NCBI RefSeq assembly: GCF_009467805.1
Contig: NZ_WIAY01000003.1
Span: 186,001-250,000, forward strand
DNA length: 64,000 nt
Origin: Stenotrophomonas nematodicola
GTDB taxonomy: Bacteria > Pseudomonadota > Gammaproteobacteria > Xanthomonadales > Xanthomonadaceae
Reading direction: 5' to 3'
In this document: one piece after another, positions 17,217-27,288 of the stretch
Layout: each line of letters starts with the position of its first letter
How positions within the stretch are numbered: the first letter of the stretch is position 1
Program-made: the position numbers and the translations under genes
Notes under the pieces: model-generated
Database searches by the model: none
What the model saw: only the letters and a program-made list of their open reading frames with translations
Told to the model about the DNA's origin: nothing

Positions 17217-20200
17217 TCATCCGCACCATACGCGTGCGTTGCGGAACATCCGCAGCCACGGCGAGTCGCCGGTCCACTCGGCCGGATGCCAGCTCAGATT
17301 CACCGCGCGCGGCGTGCGCTCGGGGTGCGGCATCATGATGGTGACGCGGCCGTCGGTGGTGGTCAGGCCGGTGATGCCGTCCGGCGACCCGTTCGGGTTG
17401 AGCGGGTACTGGCTGGCCACATTGCCATCGCCGTCCACGTAACGCAGCGCGACGCGGGCGGCCGCCTGGTCCACGGCGGAGGCGAACACCGCCTGGCCTT
17501 CGCCATGCGCCACGGCCACCGGCAGGCGCGAGCCGGCCATGCCACGCAGCAGGATCGAGGGCGATTCCACCACTTCCAGCAGGGCGGTGCGCGCTTCGAA
17601 CTGCTCACTGCGGTTGCGGCGGAACTGCGGCCAATGCTCGGCACCCGGGATGATGTCCTTGAGCTGGCTCATCATCTGGCAACCGTTGCACACACCCAGC
17701 GCGAAGCTGTCCTGCCGCGCGAAGAACGCCGCGAACGCATCACGAAGCGCCGTGCGCTCCAGCACCGAGGTGGCCCAGCCGCGGCCCGCACCGAGCACGT
17801 CGCCGTAGCTGAAGCCACCACAGGCAACCAGCCCGGTGAAGTCCGACAGCGCGACGCGGCCTTCGATCAGGTCGCTCATGTGTACGTCGAAGGTGCGGAA
17901 ACCGGCACGTTCGAAGACGTTGGCCATTTCAATCTGGCCATTGACGCCCTGCTCGCGCAGCACCGCCACGCGCGGACGCGCGCCGATGTTGATGCGCCGC
18001 TCCTGCCCCTCCTGCGCCCGCGACACGGGTGCATCCCGGTACGGCGACGCCACATCCTCGTTGAGGTCGAAGGTCAGCTTCGGCTTCAGGCCCGGCGCGG
18101 TGAAGCTGCGCGCGACCGCACGCTCCTGGTCGGCGTTGTCCGGGTTGTCGCGCAGCTTCTGCATGGCGTGGGTCACCGACCACCAGGCATCGAACAGTGC
18201 TTCCCAGCGCCACTCGACCAGGCTTTCGCCCTGCAGCGACACCCGCACCACCGGCGCGGTGGTCGGCCGTGCGATGCGCTGCGCGCATTCGGTCAGCGCA
18301 TGGCGCTCGACCAGATCGGCGAACGCGGCGCGGTCTTCCTTGGCGATCTGCACCACCGCACCGAGTTCTTCGTTGAACAGGCTGCGGAACGGATCATCGC
18401 CCCAGGCATCCAGGGTGATGTCCATGCCCAGACGCGAAGCAAAGGCCATTTCGCACAGCGCGGCGAATGCGCCGCCATCGCTGCGGTCGTGGTAGGCCAG
18501 CAGCAGGCCGGCCTGGCGCGCGTCACGGATCAGCTCGAAGAACGCACGCAGGCGCTGCGGATCGTCCAGGTCCGGTACGGCACCGGCGAACGCGGGCAGC
18601 GCGCTGTGGTCGGCATGCACCTGGGCCAGGATCGACCCGCCCAGACGCTGTTTGCCGGCGCCCAGGCCGATCAGCCACAGCTCGCTGTCGGCATCGCGGT
18701 CCAGCAGCGGGGTCAGCTGGGTGGTGGCGTCGGCCACCGGCGCGAACGCGGAGATCACCAGCGAAACCGGCGAGACCGACTTGTGCGCGGTACCGGCGTC
18801 GTGCCACTGCGCCTGCATGGACAGCGAGTCCTTGCCGACCGGAATGCTCAGGTCCAGCTGCGGGCACAGCTCCATGCCCACCGCACGCACGGCGTCGTAC
18901 AGCAGCGCGTCTTCGCCGTTGTGGCCGGCCGCAGCCATCCAGTTGGCCGACAGCTTCACCGTCTCCAGCGCGTCCACCGGAGCGGCGCACAGGTTGGTGA
19001 TGGCTTCGCCCACCGCCATGCGTGCCGACGCGGCCGCGTCCAGCAGCGCCAGCGGGGTGCGCTCACCGATCGCCATCGCTTCGCCGGCCACGGTGTCGAA
19101 CCCGGCCAGGGTGATGGCGACGTTGGCCAGCGGCAGCTGCCACGGACCGATCATCTGCTCGCGCGCGGTCAGGCCGCCAACGCTGCGGTCGCCGATGGTG
19201 ACCAGGAAGTTCTTGGACGCCACCGACGGATGCGCGAGTACGCGCAGGCCGGCGTCATGCAGGTCCAGCCCGGCGGTCTTCAGCGCCGGCCAGCGCGGCG
19301 GCGCCGGGTGAACGGTATCGCGGTGCATCTTCGGCGCCTTGCCGAACAGCACGTCCATCGGCAGGTCGATCGGCGCGTCGGCCGGGATGTTGTCCACGGT
19401 CGCGCCGTAGGCCACCACCAGGCGTTCTTCGGCGGTCGCCACGCCAACGGCGGCGAACGGGCAGCGCTCACGCGCGCACAGCGCGGCGAACTCGGCCAGG
19501 CGCGCCTGCGGCACGCCAAGCACGTAGCGCTCCTGCGATTCGTTGCACCACAGCTGCATCGGCGACAGCGACGGGTCGTCGGTGGGCACCTTGCCCAGGT
19601 CGATCACGCCGCCCACGCCCGAGTCGTGCAGCAGTTCGGGAATCGCGTTGGAGAGACCACCGGCGCCGACGTCATGGAACCAGCGGATCGGATTGTCCAG
19701 GCCCAGCGCGACGCAGCGGTCGATCACTTCCTGGCAGCGGCGTTCCATTTCCGGGTTGTCGCGCTGCACGCTGGCGAAGTCGAGGTCTTCGGCACTTTCG
19801 CCCGAGGCCACCGAACTGGCGGCACCACCGCCCAGGCCGATCAGCATCGCCGGACCGCCGAGCACGATCACCGCGTCGCCCGGCTGCAGCCTGAGCTTTT
19901 CGACCTGGACCTGGTCGATGGCACCGAGGCCACCGGCCAGCATGATCGGCTTGTCGTAGGCGCGGGTCAGGCCCTCGCCTTCGGGCAGCTCGAAGCTGCG
20001 GAAGTAGCCAAGCAGGTTGGGACGGCCGAACTCGTTGTTGAACGCGGCGCCGCCGAGCGGGCCGTCCAGCATGATGTCCAGCGCCGGGGCCATGCGCGGG
20101 TTCAGCGCGCGCGGCGCTTCCCACGGTTGCGGCAGGGTCGGAATGCGCAGGTGCGAGACCGAGAAGCCGGTCAGGCCGGCCTTGGGCTTGCCGCCGCGGC

Positions 20201-21146
20201 CGGTGGCGCCCTCGTCGCGGATTTCGCCGCCGGCGCCGGTGGACGCGCCCGGGAAGGGCGCGATCGCGGTCGGGTGGTTGTGCGTTTCCACCTTGATGCA
20301 GAACGCCGAATCGACCACCGCTTCGCTGCGGTACTCGCCCGTGGCCGGGTCCGGACGGTAGCGCGCGGCGGGGAAGCCGGCGACCACCGCGGCGTTGTCG
20401 CTGTACGCGCTCAACGTGTGCTGCGGGGTCTGCTGGTGGGTGTTCTTGATCATGCGGAACAGCGAGTGGGGCTGGTCGGCACCGTCGATGGTCCAGCTGG
20501 CATTGAAGATCTTGTGCCGGCAGTGCTCCGAGTTGGCCTGCGCGAACATCATCAGTTCCACGTCCGACGGGCTGCGGCCAAGCGCACCGAAGCGCTCGCG
20601 CAGGTAGTCGATCTCGTCCTGGGCCATCGCCAGCCCGAGGCGGCGGTTGGCCGCTTCCAGGTCATCCAGCGCGATGCGCTCCAGCTCACCCCGGGCGGGC
20701 GCGGTGAACAGCGCCTGGGCCTGATCGGCGCTGTCCAGCACCGACTGGGTCATCGGGTCGTGCAGCACGCGCGCCACCGCCTCGGCCGTGGCCGCGTCGG
20801 CCGGCCAGCCGACCAGATCGATGCGCAGGCCGCGCTCGACGCGGCGGATCGGCTGCCCGGCACCGCGGACCAGCTCGGTGGCCTTGCTCGACCAGGGCGA
20901 CAACGTCCCCAGGCGTGGCACGACGAAGCGGGTAACGGCCCCCTCTTCCTGCCCGGCCAGCGTCGGCTGGGCTTCCAGGATCCGGCTCAGGATCGCCGGG
21001 TCCGGGGCGGCATCGCCCTCGGTCTGGATGAAGTAGACATGCCAGGCACCGGCGATGCGCAGGGAGGCGGCGAGGGACTGCAGGCGGGATTCAAGACGTT
21101 CGCGGCGGAACGGCGAAAGGGCGGATGCGCCCTCGAGGACCATCAT
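17217..21146 (-). CDS. purL: Phosphoribosylformylglycinamidine synthase PurL
   Basis: A 1309-residue single-chain enzyme that converts FGAR, glutamine and ATP to FGAM in purine synthesis, in the cytoplasm. An N-terminal PurS-like domain (1-150) is followed by a linker with QSEHCRHK-type signature ([14 protein letters not shown]), two AIRS-type ATPase halves (a His/Glu-rich FGAM motif [19 protein letters not shown] marks the first), and a C-terminal class I glutamine amidotransferase with catalytic Cys1153 in LGVCNGCQM. The length matches the gammaproteobacterial large PurL (about 1295). The start [17 protein letters not shown] is the family start; the frame is open for 152 more codons upstream, but this is non-homologous and enters the divergent promoter region. 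Confidence 0.97.
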   Translation of the reverse strand: MMVLEGASALSPFRRERLESRLQSLAASLRIAGAWHVYFIQTEGDAAPDPAILSRILEAQPTLAGQEEGAVTRFVVPRLGTLSPWSSKATELVRGAGQPIRRVERGLRIDLVGWPADAATAEAVARVLHDPMTQSVLDSADQAQALFTAPARGELERIALDDLEAANRRLGLAMAQDEIDYLRERFGALGRSPSDVELMMFAQANSEHCRHKIFNASWTIDGADQPHSLFRMIKNTHQQTPQHTLSAYSDNAAVVAGFPAARYRPDPATGEYRSEAVVDSAFCIKVETHNHPTAIAPFPGASTGAGGEIRDEGATGRGGKPKAGLTGFSVSHLRIPTLPQPWEAPRALNPRMAPALDIMLDGPLGGAAFNNEFGRPNLLGYFRSFELPEGEGLTRAYDKPIMLAGGLGAIDQVQVEKLRLQPGDAVIVLGGPAMLIGLGGGAASSVASGESAEDLDFASVQRDNPEMERRCQEVIDRCVALGLDNPIRWFHDVGAGGLSNAIPELLHDSGVGGVIDLGKVPTDDPSLSPMQLWCNESQERYVLGVPQARLAEFAALCARERCPFAAVGVATAEERLVVAYGATVDNIPADAPIDLPMDVLFGKAPKMHRDTVHPAPPRWPALKTAGLDLHDAGLRVLAHPSVASKNFLVTIGDRSVGGLTAREQMIGPWQLPLANVAITLAGFDTVAGEAMAIGERTPLALLDAAASARMAVGEAITNLCAAPVDALETVKLSANWMAAAGHNGEDALLYDAVRAVGMELCPQLDLSIPVGKDSLSMQAQWHDAGTAHKSVSPVSLVISAFAPVADATTQLTPLLDRDADSELWLIGLGAGKQRLGGSILAQVHADHSALPAFAGAVPDLDDPQRLRAFFELIRDARQAGLLLAYHDRSDGGAFAALCEMAFASRLGMDITLDAWGDDPFRSLFNEELGAVVQIAKEDRAAFADLVERHALTECAQRIARPTTAPVVRVSLQGESLVEWRWEALFDAWWSVTHAMQKLRDNPDNADQERAVARSFTAPGLKPKLTFDLNEDVASPYRDAPVSRAQEGQERRINIGARPRVAVLREQGVNGQIEMANVFERAGFRTFDVHMSDLIEGRVALSDFTGLVACGGFSYGDVLGAGRGWATSVLERTALRDAFAAFFARQDSFALGVCNGCQMMSQLKDIIPGAEHWPQFRRNRSEQFEARTALLEVVESPSILLRGMAGSRLPVAVAHGEGQAVFASAVDQAAARVALRYVDGDGNVASQYPLNPNGSPDGITGLTTTDGRVTIMMPHPERTPRAVNLSWHPAEWTGDSPWLRMFRNARVWCG

Positions 21147-21245
21147 GTCCGGGGAACCGTGGTTGGAGACGGGGCCCACTATTGTACCCAAGTCCACCGC
21201 CGGAACCCGCCCGGCCGGGGGAGCAGCCCCCTGCGTCTTCACGGC

Positions 21246-21264
21246 TGAACCATGCACTGGTTCA
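21246..21264. promoter_or_regulatory. Perfect 7-5-7 palindrome in the purL/chitinase intergenic region
   Basis: TGAACCA and TGGTTCA are perfect inverted 7-mers separated by TGCAC. The site lies 100 bp upstream of purL and 171 bp upstream of the chitinase ATG in a divergent promoter region, where a dimeric regulator would be expected to bind. It does not resemble the E. coli PurR box. The bound protein is unknown. Confidence 0.45.
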
Positions 21265-21383
21265 CGGATTGTCGGCCGAATGCATGACAACGTTATCACC
21301 ACCTGGCCGGGCGCCTTCCGGCCGGGGCTCCGTCCGCCCCCACTGCTGTCGCCGGCCTCTCTCACCGGCCCCGGACTGCTGCA

Positions 21384-21410
21384 CGCATGGCGCCAACCCG
21401 GCGCCATGCG
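21384..21410 (+). promoter_or_regulatory. Strong 5'-leader hairpin before the chitinase gene
   Basis: A perfect 11-bp inverted repeat (CGCATGGCGCC and its complement) encloses the loop AACCC. It ends 14 nt before the GGAGAA ribosome-binding site (21425-21430) and 25 nt before the ATG. There is no T run, so it is not a terminator; it may stabilise the message or influence ribosome access. Confidence 0.5.
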
Positions 21411-21435
21411 CCCACCACCTGATCGGAGAATTCCC

Positions 21436-23541
21436 ATGCAGGACCCGATAGTGCGCAGTGCAGTGACATCGATATCTCCCCCGGCCCGACGTGGCCATGC
21501 CCGCTGGCTGCTGGTGCTGGCCCTGGCCGCCGCCGCCGGCGCGCCGACCCTGGCCCAGGCCGCCAGCTGTACCGGCGTGCCGGAATGGAACCCGGCCGCC
21601 ATCTACCTGGCCGGGTCCACCCTGCAGAAGGGCGGCGTGCTGTACCGGGCCAACCAGGACATCTGGAACGCCCCGCCGGATCACCCGGCCGGCGCGCCCT
21701 ACTACACCAACCTGGGCACCTGCGACGGCAGCGGCGGCAACCAGCCGCCGAGCGTCAGCCTGACCTCGCCGGCCAATGGCGCCAGCTTCAGCGCCGGCAG
21801 CAGCATCACCGTCAGCGCCAATGCGAGTGACAGCGACGGCAGCATCAGCAAGGTCGAGTTCTTCCGCGGCGGCACCTCGCTGGGCATCGACACCAGCGCG
21901 CCGTACAGCGTGACCTGGACCAATGCAGCGGCCGGCAGCCACACCCTCAAGGCCGTGGCCACCGACAACTCCAATGCGGTCACCTCCTCGACCACGGTCA
22001 GCGTGACCGTCACCGCCGCCAGCAACGACACCACCCCGCCCAGCGTGCCCGGCGGCCTGGCATCGCCATCGAAAACGGCCACCACGGTCAACCTGACCTG
22101 GAACGCAGCCACCGACAACAGCGGCGGCAGCGGCGTGGCCGGCTACGACGTGTACCGCAACGGCGGTCTGGTGGGTTCGCCCAGCGCCACCCAGTACACC
22201 GACGGCGGCCTGACGGCGAGCACGGCCTACACCTACACGGTCCGCGCACGCGACAACGCCGGCAACGCCTCGGCGCAGAGCGCATCGATCAGCGTGACCA
22301 CGGCGGCCGGCGGCGGTGGCGGCGGCACCAAGCGGGTGATCGGCTACTTCACCCAGTGGGGCATCTACGGGCGCAACTACCGGGTCAGGAACATCGACAC
22401 CAGCGGTGCGGCGGCCAGGCTGACGCACATCAACTACGCCTTCGGCAACGTGCGCAACAACCGCTGCGAAGTGGGCGTCACCCAGGCCTCCGATCCGAAC
22501 ACCGGCGTGGGGGGCGATGCCTTCGCCGACTACACCAAGGCCTTCGGCGCCGGCGAGAGTGTCAGCGGCAGCGCCGATACGTGGGACCAGCCGCTGCGCG
22601 GCAACTGGAACCAGCTCAAGCAGCTCAAGGCCAAGCACCCGAACGTGAAGGTGCTGATCTCGCTCGGTGGCTGGACCTGGTCGCGCGGCTTCTCCAGCGC
22701 GGCGCAGCCGGCCAACCGCCAGGCCTTCGTGGCCTCGTGCATCGATGCCTACATCAAGGGCAACCTGCCGGTCACCGACGGTGCCGGTGGGGTGGGCGCG
22801 GCCGCCGGTGTGTTCGATGGCATCGACATCGACTGGGAGTACCCGGTGGCCTGCGGGCTGAGCTGCGGCACGCCGGCCGACAACGCCAACTACACGGCAC
22901 TGCTGGCCGAGTTCCGCCGTCAGCTCGACGCGGTGCGGCCGGGGCTGCTGCTGACCGTGGCGGTGGGCGCGGGTATCGACAAGATCCGGGTGACCGATCC
23001 GGCCGCGTTCCACCCGTACCTGGACTTCATCAACGTGATGACCTACGACTTCCACGGCGCATGGGACCCGCAGACCAACCATCACTCGGCGCTGTTCGAC
23101 TCGCCGGCCGACCCCTCCACGGGCGACCAGAAGTTCTACAACAGCAACGATGCGATGGAGGCCTTCATCAGCCGCGGCGTACCGGCCAGCAAGCTGAACC
23201 TGGGCATCGGCTACTACGGGCGCGGCTGGACCGGCGTGGCCAGCGGCAACAACGGCCTGTACCGCAGCGCCAGCGGCGCGGCACCGGGCACGTACGAAGC
23301 CGGGATCGAAGACTGGAAGGTGCTCAAGAACCTTGCCTGGCCGGTCTATACCGACACCACGGCCAAGGCCACGTGGATCTCCAACGGCACCACGTTCTGG
23401 AGCGTGGACACCCCGGCGATGGTCACCGAGAAGATGGGCTACGTGAAGGCCCAGGGCCTGGGCGGCGCGTTCTTCTGGGAGTTCAGCGGCGATGACGCGC
23501 AGGGCACGCTGACCAAGGCGATCAGCGACGGCCTGAACTGA
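21436..23541 (+). CDS. Secreted GH18 chitinase with CBM5/12, Ig-like and FnIII domains
   Basis: A 701-residue secreted enzyme that hydrolyses chitin. Residues 1-42 are a signal peptide (hydrophobic core [16 protein letters not shown], cut after AQA). Residues about 45-95 form a chitin-binding type-3 module (CBM5/12, aromatic residues W51, Y57 and the [12 protein letters not shown] segment). Residues 100-190 are an Ig-like domain, 195-290 a fibronectin III domain, and 297-701 the GH18 barrel, with the catalytic signature [10 protein letters not shown] and general acid Glu468. A Gly-rich linker ([10 protein letters not shown]) precedes the barrel. The ATG has GGAGAA upstream; a longer upstream frame lacks a signal peptide at its N-terminus. 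Chitinase export in relatives is by the Xps system. Confidence 0.95.
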   Translation: MQDPIVRSAVTSISPPARRGHARWLLVLALAAAAGAPTLAQAASCTGVPEWNPAAIYLAGSTLQKGGVLYRANQDIWNAPPDHPAGAPYYTNLGTCDGSGGNQPPSVSLTSPANGASFSAGSSITVSANASDSDGSISKVEFFRGGTSLGIDTSAPYSVTWTNAAAGSHTLKAVATDNSNAVTSSTTVSVTVTAASNDTTPPSVPGGLASPSKTATTVNLTWNAATDNSGGSGVAGYDVYRNGGLVGSPSATQYTDGGLTASTAYTYTVRARDNAGNASAQSASISVTTAAGGGGGGTKRVIGYFTQWGIYGRNYRVRNIDTSGAAARLTHINYAFGNVRNNRCEVGVTQASDPNTGVGGDAFADYTKAFGAGESVSGSADTWDQPLRGNWNQLKQLKAKHPNVKVLISLGGWTWSRGFSSAAQPANRQAFVASCIDAYIKGNLPVTDGAGGVGAAAGVFDGIDIDWEYPVACGLSCGTPADNANYTALLAEFRRQLDAVRPGLLLTVAVGAGIDKIRVTDPAAFHPYLDFINVMTYDFHGAWDPQTNHHSALFDSPADPSTGDQKFYNSNDAMEAFISRGVPASKLNLGIGYYGRGWTGVASGNNGLYRSASGAAPGTYEAGIEDWKVLKNLAWPVYTDTTAKATWISNGTTFWSVDTPAMVTEKMGYVKAQGLGGAFFWEFSGDDAQGTLTKAISDGLN

Positions 23542-23578
23542 CCGGTCGCCGGCCGACCCTCGGCCGGCCCCGCAACGG

Positions 23579-23611
23579 CAACGCCCCGGTCATGCCGGGG
23601 CGTTGTTGTTT
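23579..23611 (+). terminator. Rho-independent terminator between chitinase and dsbC-like gene
   Basis: An 11-bp perfect stem (23579-23589 with 23595-23605) with loop TCATG is followed by TTGTTT. The two flanking genes converge, so it may serve both, although the T-rich tail favours the chitinase transcript. Confidence 0.85.
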
Positions 23612-24390
23612 CAGCGGCTGCCGCCGGCCGAGATGCGTTCCAGCGCGGCCTTGAGCTGCGCCGGGGGCACATAGCCGCCGAGCTGGGTGCCATCGGCGGC
23701 AAAGATCGCCGGGGTGCCATTGACGCCGATCTGCTGGCCGAGCGTGTACTGCATGGCCACCGGGTTGGTGCAGCTCCTGGCCGGCACCGGCTTGCCGGTC
23801 TTGGCGGCAGTCAACGCCTGCTTGCGGTCGGCTGCGCACCACACCGAGATCATGTCGGTGTAATCCTGGCTGCCCAGGCCCATGCGCGGGAAGGCGAGGT
23901 ATTCGACGGTGATGCCGTTGCGGTTGAGCTCGGCGATATCCTGGTGAAGCTTGCGGCAGTACCCGCATTCGATATCGGTGAACACGCTGACGGTGTACTT
24001 GGCGTTGGGCGCGGCGAACACGATGCGCTCGCCCTGCGGCACCTTGTCCAGCAGACCGCGACGGTATGCGAGCAGGCCGGGGCTGCTGGCCGGCGCCTTG
24101 TTCTGGATGTCGTAGGGCTGGGACTGCATGAGGTAGCGACCGTCATCGGAGACGTACAGCACCTGGCCGGCCACCAGCACTTCCCGGAACCCGGCGAACG
24201 GTGCAGCGCCGATGAAGTCCGGGGCAAACTTGGGGTCCAGCTGCTGCAGGGCGGTGCGTACGCGCTGCTCGGCGCTGCCGCCGGCCACCGGGGCAGACGC
24301 GGCGGGCTTGGCAGCCGGCGCGGAGGGCTGCTGCGCGCAGGCAGTCAGGCTGAGCGCGCCGAACAGGGCGGCAATGGCAACTCGGAGCAT
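23611..24390 (-). CDS. dsbC: DsbC-family disulfide isomerase, predicted lipoprotein
   Basis: A 259-residue envelope thiol-disulfide isomerase. The N-terminus MLRVAIAALFGALSLTAC has a lipobox (LTAC, Cys18), followed by an Ala/Pro/Ser-rich linker to about 40. An N-terminal dimerisation domain (about 40-115) precedes a thioredoxin fold with active site C142-G-Y-C145, a second structural pair C185/C207, and cis-proline TP at 226-227, all features of DsbC. E. coli DsbC is a soluble periplasmic protein, so the lipobox is a difference. The start chosen has a classic signal; a longer frame begins 30 codons upstream without one. xerD lies 102 bp upstream on the same strand. Confidence 0.9.
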   Translation of the reverse strand: MLRVAIAALFGALSLTACAQQPSAPAAKPAASAPVAGGSAEQRVRTALQQLDPKFAPDFIGAAPFAGFREVLVAGQVLYVSDDGRYLMQSQPYDIQNKAPASSPGLLAYRRGLLDKVPQGERIVFAAPNAKYTVSVFTDIECGYCRKLHQDIAELNRNGITVEYLAFPRMGLGSQDYTDMISVWCAADRKQALTAAKTGKPVPARSCTNPVAMQYTLGQQIGVNGTPAIFAADGTQLGGYVPPAQLKAALERISAGGSR

Positions 24391-24492
24391 GGCGCGATCC
24401 GGTAGGAAAGAAGGTCCGGGATTCTCGCATAGCCGGGCCGTCGCCCGGCTGCACGGCAGCGGAACAGTGATGCGTTGCACGCCGGGGGCGGG

Positions 24493-25470
24493 TCAGCCGC
24501 GCGGATGGTGCCGGGCGTGCAGCTTCTGCAGGTGCTCGCGCGCGACGAGGGTGTAGATCTGGGTGGTGGACAGCGAGCTGTGGCCAAGCAGCATCTGCAG
24601 CGCGCGCAGATCGGCACCACGGTTGAGCAGGTGGGTGGCAAAGCTGTGCCGCAGCCCGTGCGGGCTGATCCGGACCGGGTCGATGCCGGCCAGGGCGGCA
24701 TACTTTTTCACCAGCCCCCAGAACTGCTGGCGACTGAGCGGCTGCAGGGACGGAGCGAGGAACATCGGCACGCTGCCGTCCTGGCCGCCGGGCACGCTGC
24801 GCCCACCGGCCAGCCGCGGGCGCGAGTGGGCAAGGTAGCGTTCCAGCCAATGCTGGGATTCCTCGCCCAGTGGCACCAGGCGCTCCTTGCTGCCCTTGCC
24901 GGTGACGCGCAGCACGCCCTGGCGCAGGTTGACGGCGTTGGCGGGCAGGTGCACCAGTTCGCTGACGCGCAGGCCGGCGGCATACATGAGTTCGAGCATG
25001 GCCCGGTCGCGCAGGCCGATCGGATCGTCGATGTCGGGAGCATCGAGCAGCGCATCGATCTGGCTTTCGGCCAGGGCCTTGGGCAGCAGCCGTGGCAGGC
25101 GCGGCGGGTCCAGCAGGGCGGTGGGATCGTCGGCGCGCCGGCCGCGACGCACGGCATCGGCAAAGAACGCGCGCAGGGCCGAGAGCAGACGTGCGTTGCT
25201 GCGCGGCGACCATCCATGCTGCGCGCGCCACGCCAGGTAATCGAACAGACCGGCACGGTCGATGGCGGACAGGCCACCGGCCTGTCCGTCGCGCCAGCGC
25301 GCGAGCCCTTCCAGATCACGCCGGTAGCTGTCCAGCGACGCACGCGCCAGGCCCTGTTCTGCCCAGATCGTGTCGAGAAAGTGCTGGATGGCGGCCGCAT
25401 CGGCATCGCGCAGCGCGGGCAGGTGCTGGACCAGTTGGCGACGTTGCGCCGGGGTGGAGGCATCGGACAT
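24493..25470 (-). CDS. xerD: Site-specific tyrosine recombinase XerD
   Basis: A 325-residue recombinase that with XerC resolves chromosome dimers at dif, under control of FtsK. A core-binding domain (about 22-105) is followed by the catalytic domain, with Arg168 (AGLRVSEL), Lys192 or Lys195 (GKGSKER), His271 and Arg274 ([12 protein letters not shown]), His297 ([11 protein letters not shown]) and the nucleophile Tyr306. It is slightly longer than E. coli XerD (298) because of an N-terminal extension and a loop at about 221-235 containing repeated Gly. The start MSDASTPAQ is preferred; 34 upstream codons in frame run into the divergent gene's promoter. It faces away from the RDD gene with a 70-bp gap. 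Confidence 0.96.
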   Translation of the reverse strand: MSDASTPAQRRQLVQHLPALRDADAAAIQHFLDTIWAEQGLARASLDSYRRDLEGLARWRDGQAGGLSAIDRAGLFDYLAWRAQHGWSPRSNARLLSALRAFFADAVRRGRRADDPTALLDPPRLPRLLPKALAESQIDALLDAPDIDDPIGLRDRAMLELMYAAGLRVSELVHLPANAVNLRQGVLRVTGKGSKERLVPLGEESQHWLERYLAHSRPRLAGGRSVPGGQDGSVPMFLAPSLQPLSRQQFWGLVKKYAALAGIDPVRISPHGLRHSFATHLLNRGADLRALQMLLGHSSLSTTQIYTLVAREHLQKLHARHHPRG

Positions 25471-25540
25471 GCCGCCAGCATACGGAGCGCGGCACGCGCC
25501 GGCCATCCACGCCGGGCCGATGCCCGGGTATGCTCGCGGC

Positions 25541-26014
25541 ATGGTCACCACCGCCGATGCCCCCACCGCCACCCGCCCCGCGTCGCTGCTGCTGTGGCGC
25601 CTGCTGGCGCTGCTGTACGACTTCTTCCCGGCGCTGGCGCTGTGGATGCTGGTGAGCTCGCTGTTCGTGGCCGGCTACACGCTGTCCGGGCACGCGGCGC
25701 GCGACAACATCGCGCCGTTCAGTACGCTGCAATGGCTGCTGTGGCTGTGCTGCTGGCTGGTCACCGGCCTGTACGCGACGTGGAGCTGGCGTCGCGGCGG
25801 CCAGACGCTGGGCATGCGGCCGTGGCGGCTGCAGGTGGTCAACACCGACGGAACGCCGCCCACCCGCCGCCAGCTCTGGCTGCGCTACAGCGTGGGCACC
25901 CTCTCGGTACTGCTCGGGGGGCTGGGCCTGTGGTGGGCCCTGCTCGACCGCCAGCGTCTGACCTGGCACGACCGCGCCAGCGGCACGCGGCTGGTGCGCC
26001 TGCTGAAGCGCTGA
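25541..26014 (+). CDS. RDD-family integral membrane protein
   Basis: A 157-residue membrane protein of unknown transport role. The segment [19 protein letters not shown] contains the Arg...Asp pattern that names the RDD family, and three hydrophobic segments lie at about 22-45, 60-80 and 115-135, with the [13 protein letters not shown] motif common in the family between them. The ATG at 25541 fits the first hydrophobic segment; upstream codons are antisense to xerD. Its stop codon is embedded in an 8-bp tandem repeat. The gene diverges from xerD. Confidence 0.85.
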   Translation: MVTTADAPTATRPASLLLWRLLALLYDFFPALALWMLVSSLFVAGYTLSGHAARDNIAPFSTLQWLLWLCCWLVTGLYATWSWRRGGQTLGMRPWRLQVVNTDGTPPTRRQLWLRYSVGTLSVLLGGLGLWWALLDRQRLTWHDRASGTRLVRLLKR

Positions 26015-26049
26015 AGCGCTGAAGCACCGAAGCACCGAAGCACCGAAGC
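26002..26049. repeat. Six-unit 8-bp tandem repeat across the RDD gene stop codon
   Basis: Three copies of GCTGAAGC (26002-26025) are followed by three of ACCGAAGC (26026-26049). The RDD stop TGA (26012-26014) is made by the second unit. The change of unit halfway suggests two rounds of expansion. Confidence 0.9.
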
Positions 26050-26071
26050 GAAGGCAACTGCAGCGTTTCAG

Positions 26072-26114
26072 GTGTTCCCGCGCTGGGTACCCGTACCCCA
26101 GGGCTGCGGGACAC
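26072..26114. terminator. Long imperfect hairpin between the RDD gene and lptG
   Basis: GTGTTCCCGC (26072-26081) pairs with GCGGGACAC (26106-26114) with one bulge, and the inner CTGGGTAC/GTACCCCAG also pair with one bulge. The flanking genes converge, so a shared terminator would be sensible, but there is no T run. Confidence 0.35.
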
Positions 26115-26181
26115 GCCTGCCCCGGGACAACCAAAACGCCGCACGCCCTGCTTCTGCTTAACGCCTGACGCCTGACGCCGC

Positions 26182-27288
26182 TTACCCCGACTTCCGCCGG
26201 AACAGCATGCCCGACACCACCAGCATCACGATCGGTGGCAGCGCGTAGGCGATGCGGTAATCGAACTTGAGCGCGCCGGCCATGCGGCCGAAGAACAACT
26301 GCAGCAACCAGAAGCCCAGCGCGAACAGGATGCCGAGGAACAGGCGCTTGCCCATGCCGCCGCTGCGCAGCGAGCCGAACGCGAACGGCACGGCCGCCAG
26401 GCACAGCGCCAGCACGTTCAGCGGATAGAACCAGCGGCTCCAGTAGATGTCTTCATAATCGCGCGCATCCAGCCCGTTGCGCTTGCGGTACTCGATGCTG
26501 TTGCGCAGGTCCATCGCCGTCAGGTTGCGCGGCTTGGCGATGCCCGTGGCCAGCGCCGCCGCATCCAGCCGCGAATCCCACGGCTCCGAGGCCACGGTCT
26601 GGCGCGTTGCCGAGCGGTCGCCGAAGGTATCCCGGCGCACCGTTTTCAGCACCCAGCCCTGCGCATCGTGCTCGGCCGTTGCCGCGTGCGTCAGCGAGGC
26701 CAGACGCCCATCGTCGCCGATCTTGTACAGGCGCACATCGTGCAGGACCAGGCGCGTCCCGCCCCCTGCCTGCAGCTGCTCATCGCCACTGGTCGCACTC
26801 AGGAACGTGTCGCCCTCGCGCGCCCAGACGCCCTGGTAGCGCGCCGCGCTGAGCGTGCTGCCCCAGCGCGCGCTGATCTTGATGTCGTCGGCCTTGCTCT
26901 GGCCCCACGGTCCCAGCGTTTCGCCGCTGAACACCATCACCGCGGTCAGCAGCGACAGCGCCACTGCCACCGACACGCTCAGCCGCTTGCGCGACAGACC
27001 CAGCGCCCGCAGCGCCGTCAGTTCCGAGGTGGCCGCCAGCTGCCCCAGCCCCATCAGCGCGCCGATCACCGCGGCCGTCGGGAAGAAGGTGTAGGCGCGG
27101 CGCGGCACCGTGTACAGCACCCAGGCCGCCGCATGGCCAGCCGTATAGCTGCCCTTGCCCACGTCCTTGAACTCGCCGGAGAACGCCATCACCACGTCCA
27201 GCCCGACCAGAACCGCCCAGGTCAGCAGGACCGTGCCGAACACCGCCCGGCCCAGATAGAAATCAAACCGCATGGGACGCAGTTTCAT
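26182..27288 (-). CDS. lptG: LPS export ABC transporter permease LptG
   Basis: A 368-residue inner-membrane permease of the LptB2FG transporter that extracts LPS for delivery to the outer membrane. Hydrophobic segments lie near residues 13-38 and 60-85 and in a C-terminal set at about 275-360, flanking a periplasmic beta-jellyroll domain (about 120-265). The ATG overlaps the lptF stop (ATGA), which selects this start; a second Met five codons later (MRFDFYLGR) is an alternative. It forms an operon with lptF. Confidence 0.95.
   Translation of the reverse strand: MKLRPMRFDFYLGRAVFGTVLLTWAVLVGLDVVMAFSGEFKDVGKGSYTAGHAAAWVLYTVPRRAYTFFPTAAVIGALMGLGQLAATSELTALRALGLSRKRLSVSVAVALSLLTAVMVFSGETLGPWGQSKADDIKISARWGSTLSAARYQGVWAREGDTFLSATSGDEQLQAGGGTRLVLHDVRLYKIGDDGRLASLTHAATAEHDAQGWVLKTVRRDTFGDRSATRQTVASEPWDSRLDAAALATGIAKPRNLTAMDLRNSIEYRKRNGLDARDYEDIYWSRWFYPLNVLALCLAAVPFAFGSLRSGGMGKRLFLGILFALGFWLLQLFFGRMAGALKFDYRIAYALPPIVMLVVSGMLFRRKSG

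Noticed and set aside
17286-21248. A 1320-codon plus-strand frame opposite purL
   Set aside because: Gln/Arg/His/Val-rich antisense product of a high-GC gene; purL is complete and conserved on the other strand.
21246-21264. The intergenic palindrome as a PurR box for purL
   Set aside because: It does not match the E. coli PurR operator (ACGCAAAC-GTTTGCGT type), and xanthomonads are not known to me to use that operator; kept only as an unknown site.
24391-24480. Upstream extension of the DsbC-like protein to a Met 30 codons earlier
   Set aside because: The extra residues carry no signal peptide and would bury the lipobox; similar N-terminal extensions were rejected for purL, xerD, lptF, lptG, the protease and the chitinase.
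24493-25470. XerD-type gene as a sign of an integron or integrated element
   Set aside because: The protein has XerD features, no attachment repeats or cargo genes surround it, and its neighbours are housekeeping genes.
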